From Pedobacter borealis DSM 19626 (lineage in GTDB: Bacteria > Bacteroidota > Bacteroidia > Sphingobacteriales > Sphingobacteriaceae), in the NCBI RefSeq assembly GCF_000708285.2, contig NZ_JAUG01000098.1, positions 1 through 55,031 of the forward strand: DNA of 55,031 nucleotides. Direction: 5' to 3'. The position numbers and the translations under genes are program-made. Positions 34,552 to 44,600 of this stretch are shown one piece after another; position 1 is the stretch's first letter; each line of letters begins with the position of its first letter. The notes below the pieces were generated by a model, which was not told where the DNA came from, did no database searches, and saw only the letters and a list, made by a program, of their open reading frames with translations.

Positions 34552-35364
34552 ATGAAAAGGTTTTTAGGGCTGTTGTTGATTATGGTAAGTTACAGAAGTC
34601 AAACTTATGCTGCTGCCGTTATTGGGTACACTCAAAATATAGATTCGGTTAAAAACATCCCTGCAGATTCTCTAGGACGATGGTATGCTGATAATCAGAT
34701 CCTGAAAAGAAGGTTTCAGGTAACGACATTTATTGCGCCTGTTTTATTTGCTGGTTATGGTTTTGCCGCTGTTTACGATCATGGTGCATTAAAACAACTG
34801 GATGTAAGTACCAAAGCAGAATTACAGGAAGACCATCCTTTATTTGCCGCTCATGTTGATGATTATCTCCAATTTGCACCTGCTGCTGCAGTATACGCAC
34901 TTAATTTGTCGGGTATAAAAGGCAAGCATAACCTGTTCGATGCTTCTATGTTATATGTAACCTCGGCTGCAATTATGGGTGTTTCTACTCATTTTGTAAA
35001 ACAGGGCATGGGTAGAGAGCGACCAAATGGAAGTGGAGAAAATTCTTTTCCCTCCGGGCATACCGCGTCTGCATTTATGGCGGCAGAATTTCTGCATCAG
35101 GAGTATAAAGATGTGAACCCTTGGATTGGTTATGCAGGTTATTTTGTCGCCACTGCCACCGGAACATTGCGGATGTATAACAACAAACACTGGTTTAGTG
35201 ATGTGGTGGCCGGCGCTGGATTCGGGATTGCTTCTACAAAGCTATCTTATCTTATTTATCCTTACATCAAAAACCTTTTTACCACAAAAAAAGATGGAAA
35301 TTTTACGTTTATGCCCTTCCATCAACAAGGTAACACGGGTTTAATGCTCTCGGGCAGATTTTAA
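34552..35364 (+). CDS. PAP2-family membrane phosphatase
   Basis: A 270-residue protein with a signal peptide or N-terminal helix. The phosphatidic-acid phosphatase signature is complete: K150-x6-R157-P158 (KQGMGRERP), PSGH at 167-170, and R207-x5-H213-x3-D217 (RMYNNKHWFSD). The family removes phosphate from lipid phosphates such as phosphatidate or undecaprenyl diphosphate. It is located between a two-component system and an RND operon, suggesting a shared envelope-stress or lipid-modification role (inference). It has its own -7 box. Confidence 0.9.
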   Translation: MKRFLGLLLIMVSYRSQTYAAAVIGYTQNIDSVKNIPADSLGRWYADNQILKRRFQVTTFIAPVLFAGYGFAAVYDHGALKQLDVSTKAELQEDHPLFAAHVDDYLQFAPAAAVYALNLSGIKGKHNLFDASMLYVTSAAIMGVSTHFVKQGMGRERPNGSGENSFPSGHTASAFMAAEFLHQEYKDVNPWIGYAGYFVATATGTLRMYNNKHWFSDVVAGAGFGIASTKLSYLIYPYIKNLFTTKKDGNFTFMPFHQQGNTGLMLSGRF

Positions 35365-35401
35365 TGTTGTTCAATATTTTTTGAGTTGAAATCATCCAAA
35401 A

Positions 35402-36649
35402 ATGAATATAAAGTTGAAATGCCTGATTATATGCTTGGTTAGCTTTTGGGCGGCAGGGGCAGTGGCTCAAGTCCCGTCAAAAAGTCTTGATTATTATTTA
35501 AAACAGGCTGAATTTACAAGTCCTGTACTTAAAGATTTTCAGAACCAACAACGTTCGGCAGGGATAGATAGTTTGATTGTTCGGGCTACCGGAGGGCCAC
35601 AGGTTACAGCCAGTTCTGCCGGAATGTATGCACCAATTGTACGTGGTTATGGTTACGATGAAGTGCTTACCAATGGGCAGGCGCTAGAAGCACTACTTAA
35701 TGTGAATTATGATCTGTTGAACAAGAAACGCATCAATAACCAGCTCGAGGGCATTAAAATCCAAAGCGATTCAATTAAATATGCGGGGCAACTCTCGCTG
35801 TATGATTTGCAAAGATCTATTGCCGATCAATATATTCTAGCCTATGCCAGTCAAGAACAGGTATATTTTAATCGGGAAGTGGTTACGCTGCTCGAACAAG
35901 AAGAAGCACTGCTTAAAAAATTAACCAGAAGCAATATTTACAAGCAATCAGAGTATTTAACTTTCCTGGTTACGCTACAACAACAGCAATTGGTAGTAAA
36001 ACAGGCCGAACTGCAGTTTAAAAATGACTATGCCACGTTAAACTATCTGGCTGGTATTTCTGATACCACACAGGTTAAGTTAGCCGACCCCCAATTGCAG
36101 ACCGCCTACACCTCAATGGATCGAAGCTTTTTTAATAAACGTTTTGATATCGACAGTTTAAAAAACAGCAATCAAAAAAACGCGATCAACTTTAACTATA
36201 AACCCAAACTTGGGGTGTATGCAAATGGGGGTTATAATTCTTCATTTGTTTTGCAGCCCTATAAAAATTTTGGGGCAAGTATTGGTTTTACTTTTTCCGT
36301 TCCGATTTACGATGGTCATCAGAAAAAAATGCAGTATAATAAACTCAGTCTTTCTGCTAAAACCATATCCAGTTACCGCGATTTTTTTGTCCGCCAGCAA
36401 CAACAACAGCTAAACCTGATCCGTCAGCAGATTAACCAGACCGATGCGCTCTTTCCAAAAATTAACGAGCAGATCCGTTTTAGCAAGGGTTTGATTGAGG
36501 TAGACAGTAAACTGATGCACACTGGCGATTTAAAAGTGGCTGATTTTGTTATTGCGATCAACAACTATATGGCAGCTCAAAATTTATTGCGCCAAACCAA
36601 TATTAACCGTTTAAAACTGATCAACCAATTTAATTACTGGAACCGATAA
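35402..36649 (+). CDS. TolC-family outer-membrane efflux channel
   Basis: A 415-residue protein with a signal peptide (ending GAVAQ near residue 23) and two halves of long amphipathic helices (about 40-190 and 280-410) typical of TolC-like channels, with short beta strands between. It lacks a lipobox. The helices are rich in Gln (QQQQLVVKQ, RQQQQQLNLIRQQ). It opens an outer-membrane exit for the pump encoded downstream. It lies 37 bases after PAP2 and 2 bases before the adaptor gene, in one operon. Confidence 0.9.
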   Translation: MNIKLKCLIICLVSFWAAGAVAQVPSKSLDYYLKQAEFTSPVLKDFQNQQRSAGIDSLIVRATGGPQVTASSAGMYAPIVRGYGYDEVLTNGQALEALLNVNYDLLNKKRINNQLEGIKIQSDSIKYAGQLSLYDLQRSIADQYILAYASQEQVYFNREVVTLLEQEEALLKKLTRSNIYKQSEYLTFLVTLQQQQLVVKQAELQFKNDYATLNYLAGISDTTQVKLADPQLQTAYTSMDRSFFNKRFDIDSLKNSNQKNAINFNYKPKLGVYANGGYNSSFVLQPYKNFGASIGFTFSVPIYDGHQKKMQYNKLSLSAKTISSYRDFFVRQQQQQLNLIRQQINQTDALFPKINEQIRFSKGLIEVDSKLMHTGDLKVADFVIAINNYMAAQNLLRQTNINRLKLINQFNYWNR

Positions 36650-36651
36650 CC

Positions 36652-37584
36652 ATGAAAAGCTATCTAAAATTAATATGTAGTGGTATTGCCACGCTGTTTG
36701 TTTTTTCGGGATGTAATCATTCTGCCCCTGCAGAAACTGTAGATGAGCCCTCGCCAATTACCCCAGTTCAGGTGACTACTGTTCAAGATAGTTCTCTTTC
36801 AGAATTTGTGGAGCTTTCGGCAGTTTCGGCCTATCTGGAGAAAAGTTTTGTAAAGGCAAATATCAACGGTTATGTAGAAAGTGCTCAGGCCGTATTAGGC
36901 AAGCAGGTGGGGAGCCATCAACTGTTATTTAGTTTAATTACCAAAGAAGCAAAATCGATTGGCAATAGCGTAAATAAGCTCGATGCGGGGTTTAAATTTT
37001 CTGGTATTTCCAATATCAGAGCCGATCAGGCCGGAACAGTTATTCAGGTAAGTCATCAAAAAGGAGATTATGTGCAGGATGGAGAAGCTTTGGCCACGAT
37101 CAGCAACCGCAATAGTCTTGTTTTTCTGCTCGATCTGCCTTACGAATACAATCAGCTGATCAGTCAGAATAGAAGCCTGGTTATCCTCCTACCGGATGGA
37201 ACTAAAATGACCGGAACAGTTTCAGGAACAATGCCTGCTGTAGATTCATCAGCACAGACCCAACGTTATATCCTTAAAGTGGGGGCAGCCAAAGATATTC
37301 CCGAAGGTTTAATCGCAAAAGTCAGGTTAACGAAAGTAAACCATGCACAGGCGCAGGTATTGCCAAAATCGGCGGTGTTGGCCAACGAAACCGAAGATGA
37401 GTTTTGGGTAATGAAACTGATCAACGATTCAACGGCAGTAAGAATAAATGTAAAAAAAGGCATCGAAAACCAAAACACAATTGAAGTGCTCGATCCTAAA
37501 TTTTCGAAGACCGACCGGATCATTACATCTGGGAATTATGGAATAGCAGATACTGCCAAAGTTAAAATCCAGAAGAGGCCATGA
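36652..37584 (+). CDS. RND membrane-fusion (adaptor) lipoprotein
   Basis: A 310-residue protein with a lipobox (VFSGC, Cys21), so anchored in the inner membrane. The biotinyl-lipoyl halves (SFVKANINGYVESAQA, and IRADQAGTVIQVSHQKGDYV), a beta-barrel (LPDGTKMTGTVSGTMPAVD) and a membrane-proximal domain are visible. The helical hairpin between the lipoyl halves is very short, so it should be a compact adaptor. It overlaps the RND pump gene by 4 bases (ATGA). Confidence 0.9.
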   Translation: MKSYLKLICSGIATLFVFSGCNHSAPAETVDEPSPITPVQVTTVQDSSLSEFVELSAVSAYLEKSFVKANINGYVESAQAVLGKQVGSHQLLFSLITKEAKSIGNSVNKLDAGFKFSGISNIRADQAGTVIQVSHQKGDYVQDGEALATISNRNSLVFLLDLPYEYNQLISQNRSLVILLPDGTKMTGTVSGTMPAVDSSAQTQRYILKVGAAKDIPEGLIAKVRLTKVNHAQAQVLPKSAVLANETEDEFWVMKLINDSTAVRINVKKGIENQNTIEVLDPKFSKTDRIITSGNYGIADTAKVKIQKRP

Positions 37585-40500
37585 ACAAGTTTTTTATTTC
37601 CCATAAAAACCCAATCCTGGCAGTATTGCTCATTGTACTGGTTGGCGGAGTATATGCTTTCAGTCAGTTAAAAACAGGGCTTTTTCCAGAAATTACTTTT
37701 CCAAAGATCAAGATTATTGCCGATGCAGAATTACAGCCGGTTGATAAGATGGTGGTTACGGTAACGCGGCCTTTAGAAAATGCGGTAAAACAAGTGCCCG
37801 ATCTTCAATTGGTTAGGAGTACCACCAGTAGGGGCAGTTGTGAGCTTTCTGCATTTATGAACCCCGGTGCCGATATCGATCTGAGTCAGCAGCGGATAGA
37901 ATCGCAGATTGCCAAAATCAGTGCTTCATTGCCAGCTGGGGTTAATATTTCGGTAGAGAAGATGAATCCCTCTATCCTTCCTGTAAGTGGATACAGCTTA
38001 GAAAGCCACAATTATTCGTCTGCTGAACTGAAAAAAATTGCCACCTATACCGTAAAACCTTTTCTTTCGCAAGTTGATGGCGTTTCTGAGATCCGTGTAA
38101 TTGGTGGTAAAAGCAAAGAATACTGGCTGGAGCTCGATGTACAGAAAATGCAGACGCTGGGTATCGCCCCAGATCAGATCGGCAATACACTCAGCCAAAC
38201 CAATTTTATAAAATCTAACGGCTACCTCGCCGATCACAATTACCTGTACCTATCCGTAACCGATGCTACTGTAAAAAACAAAAGCGATTTGGAAAATCTG
38301 GTGTTGAGCAGGAAGGGCAACCGAATTATTAAGGTAATGGATGTTGCCAGGGTAAATATTCAGCAGAGTGTAGAATATACCCGAATTAATGCCAACGGGA
38401 AAGATGGAATCCTGATTGCAGTAATCAAACAACCTAATGCCAACCTGGTCGATCTTTCTAACGAGATGTTTACCAAGGTAGAGCAACTGAAGCGCATCCT
38501 GCCAGCCGGAGTAAGTATTAAACCTTATTACGTACAGGCCGATTTTGTAAACGAATCGGTAAAAAGTGTACGCGACAGTTTATTAATTGGTTTGGCATTG
38601 GCCATTTTAGTAGCTGTTATTTTTCTGAGATCGTTCAAAGCAAGTGCTACCATTTTAATCACCATCCCGGTTACGCTTTGTTTAACCGTAATTGTGCTTT
38701 ATTTCATTGGGTATTCACTCAATATCATGACTCTTGGCGCCATTGCAGCAGCCATAGGTTTAATTATAGATGATGCTATAGTGGTGGTAGAGCAGATTCA
38801 TCGCACACATGAAGAACATCCCGAAGAGCTTACCATGAGGTTATTAAGCAAGGCGGTGACTTATCTTTTCCCGGCCATGTTAGGTTCTTCTATCAGTACC
38901 ATCGTGATATTTGTTCCTTTTGTATTGATGACGGGTGTTGCAGGTTCTTATTTTCAGGTGATGACCAATACCATGATCATTACCCTGGTCTGTTCCTTCT
39001 TTGTTACCTGGATTGGCTTACCTGTGATTTATCTTTTGCTTACCCGTAAAGGGGGTAGTCACGCAGCAACCGGCAAAAAAGTAGTGGTACATGAGGTTAA
39101 ATCGCAAAACTGGGTACGTTATTTTATACAACGACCTTATATTTCGATCATATTTATGCTCGTGCTGATCGCATCGATTGTGCTCGTTTTCCCACGTTTA
39201 GAAACCGGATTTCTCCCCGAAATGGATGAGGGTAGCATTGTATTGGATTATGCTTCGCCTCCAGGTACTTCGCTCGAAGAAACCGACAGGATGCTTAGAG
39301 AAGTGGAAAAGGAGATTGTTAAAATTCCAGATGTTCAGGCGTATTCGCGGAGAACCGGAACGCAGATGGGCTTTTTTATTACCGAACCAAATACTGGCGA
39401 TTACCTGATCCAGCTGAAGCATAACAGGACAAAAAGCACAGAAGAAGTGATCTCGGAGATACGCACGCACATCGAAAATACACAACCTGCATTGGTAATC
39501 GATTTCGGACAGGTAATTGGCGATATGCTGGGCGATTTAATGAGCTCTACACAGCCCATCGAGGTGAAAATTTTTGGCAACGACCAGGAAAAACTGCAGG
39601 CTTTATCTAAAAAGGTAGCCGATCTGGTTTCGCATGTAGATGGTACAGCCGATGTGTTTGATGGCATTGTACGCTCTGGGCCAACGGTAAATATCCAGCC
39701 GAATTTTACTATGCTGGCACAATATGGTGTTAGTCCGGTATCTTTTCAATCGCAGCTCCAAACCGCAATGCAAGGAACTTTAATCGGCGATTTATACGAT
39801 AAACAACAGCTTTCACCTATCCGCATGGTGTACCCCGGAAGCAGAACTTTTAGCGTGGCCGATATCAACAAGCTTAAAATTTTCTTGCCTGATGGAACAG
39901 CGGTGCCCATTCAGCAAATGGCAAAGGTTGACCTTAAAGCAGGAATTGCCGAAGTGGCTAGGGAAAACCTGCAAACCATTGGGGTAGTTACCGCAAGGCT
40001 CGATAACCGAGATCTGGGAAGTGTAATGAAAGATCTTCAGAAAGCTGTAAATGCCAATGTAAACCTGCCTTCGGGTTACCACATCGAATATGGTGGTGCA
40101 TATAAAGAACAGCAACAATCGTTCTCCGAACTGCTCACCATTCTTATCGCATCGAGTTTGTTGGTGTTTAGCGTAATTTTATTTCTATTTAAAGATTTTA
40201 AAATTGCTTTTCTCATTTTATTGATCTCGGTGCTGGGCCTTTCTGGGAGTTATTTAGCCCTGTTTTTAACCCATACCCCCTTAAACGTAGGAAGTTACAC
40301 CGGGTTGATCATGATTGTGGGTATTATCGGCGAGAATGCCATATTTACCTTTCTACAGTTTAAAGAATCCCTTGCCAAACAAAGTGTTGATGATGCCATA
40401 ACCTTTGCCATCTCTACCCGGTTACGGCCAAAATTAATGACTGCACTTGGGGCAATTATCGCCTTAATGCCTTTGGCTTTAGGTATCGGAGCTGGTGCAC

Positions 40501-40631
40501 AATTGCATCAACCGTTGGCTATTGCCGTAATTGGCGGTTTTATAGTAGCCATGCCTTTATTGCTCATTGCTTTACCAAGTCTGATCAGACGATTCTACAA
40601 ATTGGCCAAACCTGAAGGAGATGCAATTTAA
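37581..40631 (+). CDS. RND efflux pump, AcrB/HAE-type
   Basis: A 1,016-residue inner-membrane proton-driven exporter with twelve membrane helices and two large periplasmic loops. Helix 4 has the proton-relay pair D397-D398 (GLIIDDAIVVVEQ). In helix 10 the position of the AcrB relay Lys is Glu918 (GIIGENAIFTF), a departure from the classic HAE-1 pattern. The substrate is probably organic, judging by the helix-4 motif rather than metal-type (CusA) motifs. It works with the adaptor and TolC proteins just upstream and is presumably controlled by the two-component pair at the head of the cluster. Confidence 0.93.
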   Translation: MNKFFISHKNPILAVLLIVLVGGVYAFSQLKTGLFPEITFPKIKIIADAELQPVDKMVVTVTRPLENAVKQVPDLQLVRSTTSRGSCELSAFMNPGADIDLSQQRIESQIAKISASLPAGVNISVEKMNPSILPVSGYSLESHNYSSAELKKIATYTVKPFLSQVDGVSEIRVIGGKSKEYWLELDVQKMQTLGIAPDQIGNTLSQTNFIKSNGYLADHNYLYLSVTDATVKNKSDLENLVLSRKGNRIIKVMDVARVNIQQSVEYTRINANGKDGILIAVIKQPNANLVDLSNEMFTKVEQLKRILPAGVSIKPYYVQADFVNESVKSVRDSLLIGLALAILVAVIFLRSFKASATILITIPVTLCLTVIVLYFIGYSLNIMTLGAIAAAIGLIIDDAIVVVEQIHRTHEEHPEELTMRLLSKAVTYLFPAMLGSSISTIVIFVPFVLMTGVAGSYFQVMTNTMIITLVCSFFVTWIGLPVIYLLLTRKGGSHAATGKKVVVHEVKSQNWVRYFIQRPYISIIFMLVLIASIVLVFPRLETGFLPEMDEGSIVLDYASPPGTSLEETDRMLREVEKEIVKIPDVQAYSRRTGTQMGFFITEPNTGDYLIQLKHNRTKSTEEVISEIRTHIENTQPALVIDFGQVIGDMLGDLMSSTQPIEVKIFGNDQEKLQALSKKVADLVSHVDGTADVFDGIVRSGPTVNIQPNFTMLAQYGVSPVSFQSQLQTAMQGTLIGDLYDKQQLSPIRMVYPGSRTFSVADINKLKIFLPDGTAVPIQQMAKVDLKAGIAEVARENLQTIGVVTARLDNRDLGSVMKDLQKAVNANVNLPSGYHIEYGGAYKEQQQSFSELLTILIASSLLVFSVILFLFKDFKIAFLILLISVLGLSGSYLALFLTHTPLNVGSYTGLIMIVGIIGENAIFTFLQFKESLAKQSVDDAITFAISTRLRPKLMTALGAIIALMPLALGIGAGAQLHQPLAIAVIGGFIVAMPLLLIALPSLIRRFYKLAKPEGDAI

Positions 40632-40679
40632 GCGTAACATATTTTAAATCCATATCCTAAAAATATTAAAACGAAAAAA

Positions 40680-40997
40680 ATGAAAAGGAAATTATTAAGC
40701 ATGGTGGTTCTTTTTGCAATGTCAATTGCTGCAAATGCCCAACAAAAAAGCGGCCTGCACGTATTGGCAGTCCATAAAATACAAAGCGACGGGGGTTGGG
40801 ATTATATAAGTATCGATCAGCAGCACAACAATCTTTTTGTTTCTCATGGTAATCAGGTAAATATATTAAATAAGAACAGTGGCGATTCGGTGGGCGTGAT
40901 CCATAATACACTTGGTGTACATGGAATTGCAATTGCAGGTCCGTTTGGGAAAGGGTACACCACCCCTGTCTTCCGCTGTTTTTTAAACCCTGAATAA
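40680..40997 (+). pseudogene. Truncated YncE-like beta-propeller gene
   Basis: The frame starts well: a signal peptide (MKRKLLSMVVLFAMSIAANA), then propeller-type text (GGWDYISIDQQHNNLFVSHG, GVIHNTLGVHGIAIAGPFG). Full YVTN/YncE-like proteins run to about 330 residues. Here the frame leaves homology after GKGYT (near base 40963) and ends 11 codons later in DNA that is the 167-bp repeat, copy B. So only the first blade or so remains. The stub lies 48 bases after the RND gene and was probably the last gene of the efflux operon. The stub would be secreted if translated, but is unlikely to fold. Confidence 0.85.
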
Positions 40998-41131
40998 ACG
41001 GTGCTGATATTTAGGGAGTTATGTGTTAATTTTTTGTTTTTTGGGTGTCCCAGAAGGATTTTGACTTATATTTATCTTAGTGTTTGTCAGAAAGAAACGG
41101 AATCAAAACGGCTTAATCAGTATTCAGGTTA
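40965..41131 (+). repeat. 167-bp exact direct repeat, copy B
   Basis: Identical to 32018-32184 and in the same orientation. Its first base is the point where the propeller gene loses its reading. Beyond 41131 the sequence differs from that after copy A and enters interspersed-repeat and A+T-rich DNA. Confidence 0.95.
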
Positions 41132-41691
41132 TTGAATCAAAGTTAAAAGATTTCTCCTCCAAAGGAGTTCCTTTGGAACACTGCGGTCGAAATGACGATA
41201 CTTCAAGACCATTCACCTGTTTTATCCATCTGTTATTCATATTGATTTTTACAAAATAAATTACCCCTCAGTGTGACAAAAATGTTAGATAAGTAAAATA
41301 ATTGTAGCAAATTTAAACAGGTTCTAAATAGTTCTTAAATTTTAGCCATGGAGCATCTTATTGTACTTTTAAAAACCAAAACTACAATTTTTCATATCTG
41401 CCAACTTTTTTGTGCTATTATAATCTGATCGAGGTAGTCTAATCAAAAATTACCTTGGTTTTTGATCCGTTTTTAAATAATTTTTTTCTCTCCAAATCTT
41501 CGATTATAGCTTGTTGTAATGTGCTTTTTTTACAATAGCTTATGTTATTGTGTCGGCTATGTCAATTAAATGTAAAAAAGCTTTTTGTAATATTGTAAAT
41601 TTTTTTAACTTAGGGCTAACTAAAATAATGTTATTGAATCGGTTCCTTTGCTGGTTTTTTAATATTGACCTATTCTCCCAGAAATTTACAT
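41132..41691. other. Intergenic stretch before the giant adhesin gene
   Basis: No gene was found. At about 41148-41201 lies GATTTCTCCTCCAAAGG...GCGGTCGAAATGACG, a member of the family also present at about 19951-19991. The rest (41210-41690) is very A+T-rich with several T-runs, and I could not assign a confident TAnnTTTG promoter for the giant gene. Confidence 0.5.
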
Positions 41692-44600
41692 ATGAATAAC
41701 TTCTCCTTTAACGCACTGGTTTTTACACTTGATTTTTTAGCTTATAAGAAAAATTGCGGGCGATATGCAAAATTGATAATATGGTCTCTGTTATTAACCC
41801 TATGCTGTGGAAAACAAGCCCTCGCACAATCTCCTGGTGGGGTTGCAACCGGTCTTGTATCATGGAATAGTGCAGATAACCCCCTCAACGTTGGGACAAC
41901 TACCAGTATAACATCATTGACAGATAAGGTGCCTGTTGTTCCTGCTCGTGTATGGACTAGTCTATCAGGCGCACGTACTATAAACCCTAGCGGAATCAAC
42001 TTCAACCCTTCCATTATCTTTCCTGGTGGTGGTGGTAATTATTTTAATACCACAACATTTTTAGATGCATTAACGGCTGGAGAAGTATTCTGTGTACAGT
42101 TCTCTAGTTTGCCCAACACCAGTACCACTCCCCAATATCCCTTTGAGTTTGGAGGTACAAATCCCAACCCTCCCACATCTTCTACCGTATCTACGTATAC
42201 CTCGAGTACCAATAGTCATTTTACTTATTTTGGTAGTACTACTCGTCAGGGTTTTACTTACCCTACTACTTCGCCTACTTACCCAACTACAGTAAATGTG
42301 CTTAATGCGCACCTGCTGAATATTTGGAGTGCAACCAATGATTGGGCTGCCGGCATTGATGGCAGGGTAGTGGCATCAACATTAACCAATGTGGTAAATT
42401 TTGTCACACCTGTACCACCAGCAGCTAGCACAAGAGGTAATTACATCGGGGCCGGCCATGGTAGTCTCTTCAATGGGCAGTTAGCTGAAATCATGATTTT
42501 TAGCCAAAAGCTAAGCAATATAGACCGCCAGCAAGTGCAATCTTATTTGGCCCTTAAATACGGCCTTACCTTGGGTATTGGTACGCCTATAGACTACCTG
42601 GCCAGTGATGGTACCACCAAAATGTGGACTGCAAGCAATAACATTGGCTATGCCAAGCACATCACGGGAATTGGTCGTGATAATGCCATTGATGGCAGTG
42701 TCCTCAATCAGAAACAATCATTGAGTGCAGATACAGGCATCGTTACCCTTGCCTTGGGTAGCACTGTTGCTACCTCCAATGCGGCTAATACAGCTACCAT
42801 TACCAACAATCTTTCCTTTCTTACTTTCGGTGATAATGGGGCAACTACCCCTTATCGAACTCCTGTTGCCGGTGTTACCGGAGTTAACAGCAGAATGGCC
42901 CGCGTTTGGAAAGCCCAAAAAAACAACTGGGCGGACCAAAATATAACGCTTAAATTAACTGGGGGCAATGCGTTGATTTATCTGTTGGTCAGTACTGACG
43001 ATACTTTTGGTACAGGTGATGTTGCTTATGCCCTGGATGCAACAGGTTCGGTTACCCTAAGCAGTAGTTTACTGCCCGATGGTGCATACTTTACGTTCGC
43101 AAAGACTGTAAAAGGACCGAATACCGTTAGCACTGGACTTACTTTCTGGCTACGAGCTGATGATGGGGTGTCTACCCTTAACCAATGGAATGATTATAGT
43201 ACCAATGGCAATCATGCCATACAGAACACGGCGGTTAACCAACCCAGTATCAATGCCCAGGGCCTCAACTTTAACTATAGCAGGAATTTCAATGGTAATA
43301 CTAACATTACCAGTAGCAGCTATATGGACATTACAACCGCCCGTATTGACCCCAGTACCGCTACTGTTTTCGCAGTAGGCAGTCCAGGCACAAACTTTAC
43401 AAGTGGTCCAATTGCCAGAGAACTGGTTAGCAGTGGTAGTGGACAATCACTTTCCGATCAAGGAACGGAATTTCGACTTGTCGGAAACAACTTGGATTAT
43501 CTGGAATCTACTGGCCAGTTCCCGACTCAAAAAGGTTCGATAACAGGTGTTAAGGCCTACGTGGCCAATCAATCTTATGTCTTCAGTGCAACCCAGACAG
43601 ATGCGACCAATGGTGTTAGCCTGTTCCAAAATAATGTTTTTGACAAGCAGGGTAATATCCTCTTTACGCCTAATACCGCCAATTTTACTTCTATAGGTAT
43701 TCGTTCTTTTGGTGGAAGGCAATTCCCCTGGTTAGGCCAAATAGGCGAGGTTATCGTTTATGACCGTGTATTGTCTGACACCGAACGACAAACCGTTGAG
43801 TCGTACCTCTCCCTGAAATATGGGATCACGATGAATGCGGGGGGCAGCAACTACCTTGGCAGTGATGGGGCTGCCTATTGGACGACTACAGCGGCAAATG
43901 GCATCTATAAGAACAACATTGTGGGCATAGGAAGGGATGATGCTACTGACTTCAACACCAAACAATCCCGTAGCGTTAACACGGGCGCCATCCTGACCGT
44001 TGGGTTAGGCACAATTGCGGCTTCGAATGTAGCCAATACCAATACCTTTGCTCTTGACAAGAGTTTTTTTGTGTTGGGTAGCAACAGTGCCGAGCTAACT
44101 ACAATAACTACAGATATTCCTGTGGGTAGTTGTATCAGTCAGCGCCTTAGTCAGGAATGGGAAGCGCAGCTGACAAATTTTGATGCCACCACGCATCCAT
44201 TGCGCCTGCAATTTGACCTCACGGGGGTTTCCCAAACAGGCTCCGCACTTAGCGATTATAAATTATTGATCGATCTGGATGGTGATGGCAACTTTGCCAC
44301 AGGCACGGTTACGCAGATTTCCGCTACAGACCTCAATGCAGGCGTGGTAGGTTTCAGCAACGTAACCGCCCTAACCAACGGCGTGGTGTTCACGCTGGCT
44401 ACCGGCTTCCCGCCGGCCAGGCCGCCTGTGCTGGTTGCTGATGGTACCGTTAAAACGGTAGTTTCAACGTGTATTGATGGCAATACGATTTATTTCTTAG
44501 ATCCAGCAGATGCAGGTAAATATATTGCGGCTATTGACCTGAATGGAAATACACTCGACGTAACGAAGTTGTCTGGTCTGATAGACGTAAACCGGGATAT

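Noticed and set aside
32018..41131. The 8.9-kb cassette considered as a transposon or integrated island
   Set aside because: No transposase, integrase, terminal inverted repeat or target-site duplication was found. The 167-bp flanks are direct repeats of the regulator's upstream DNA, which fits duplication better.
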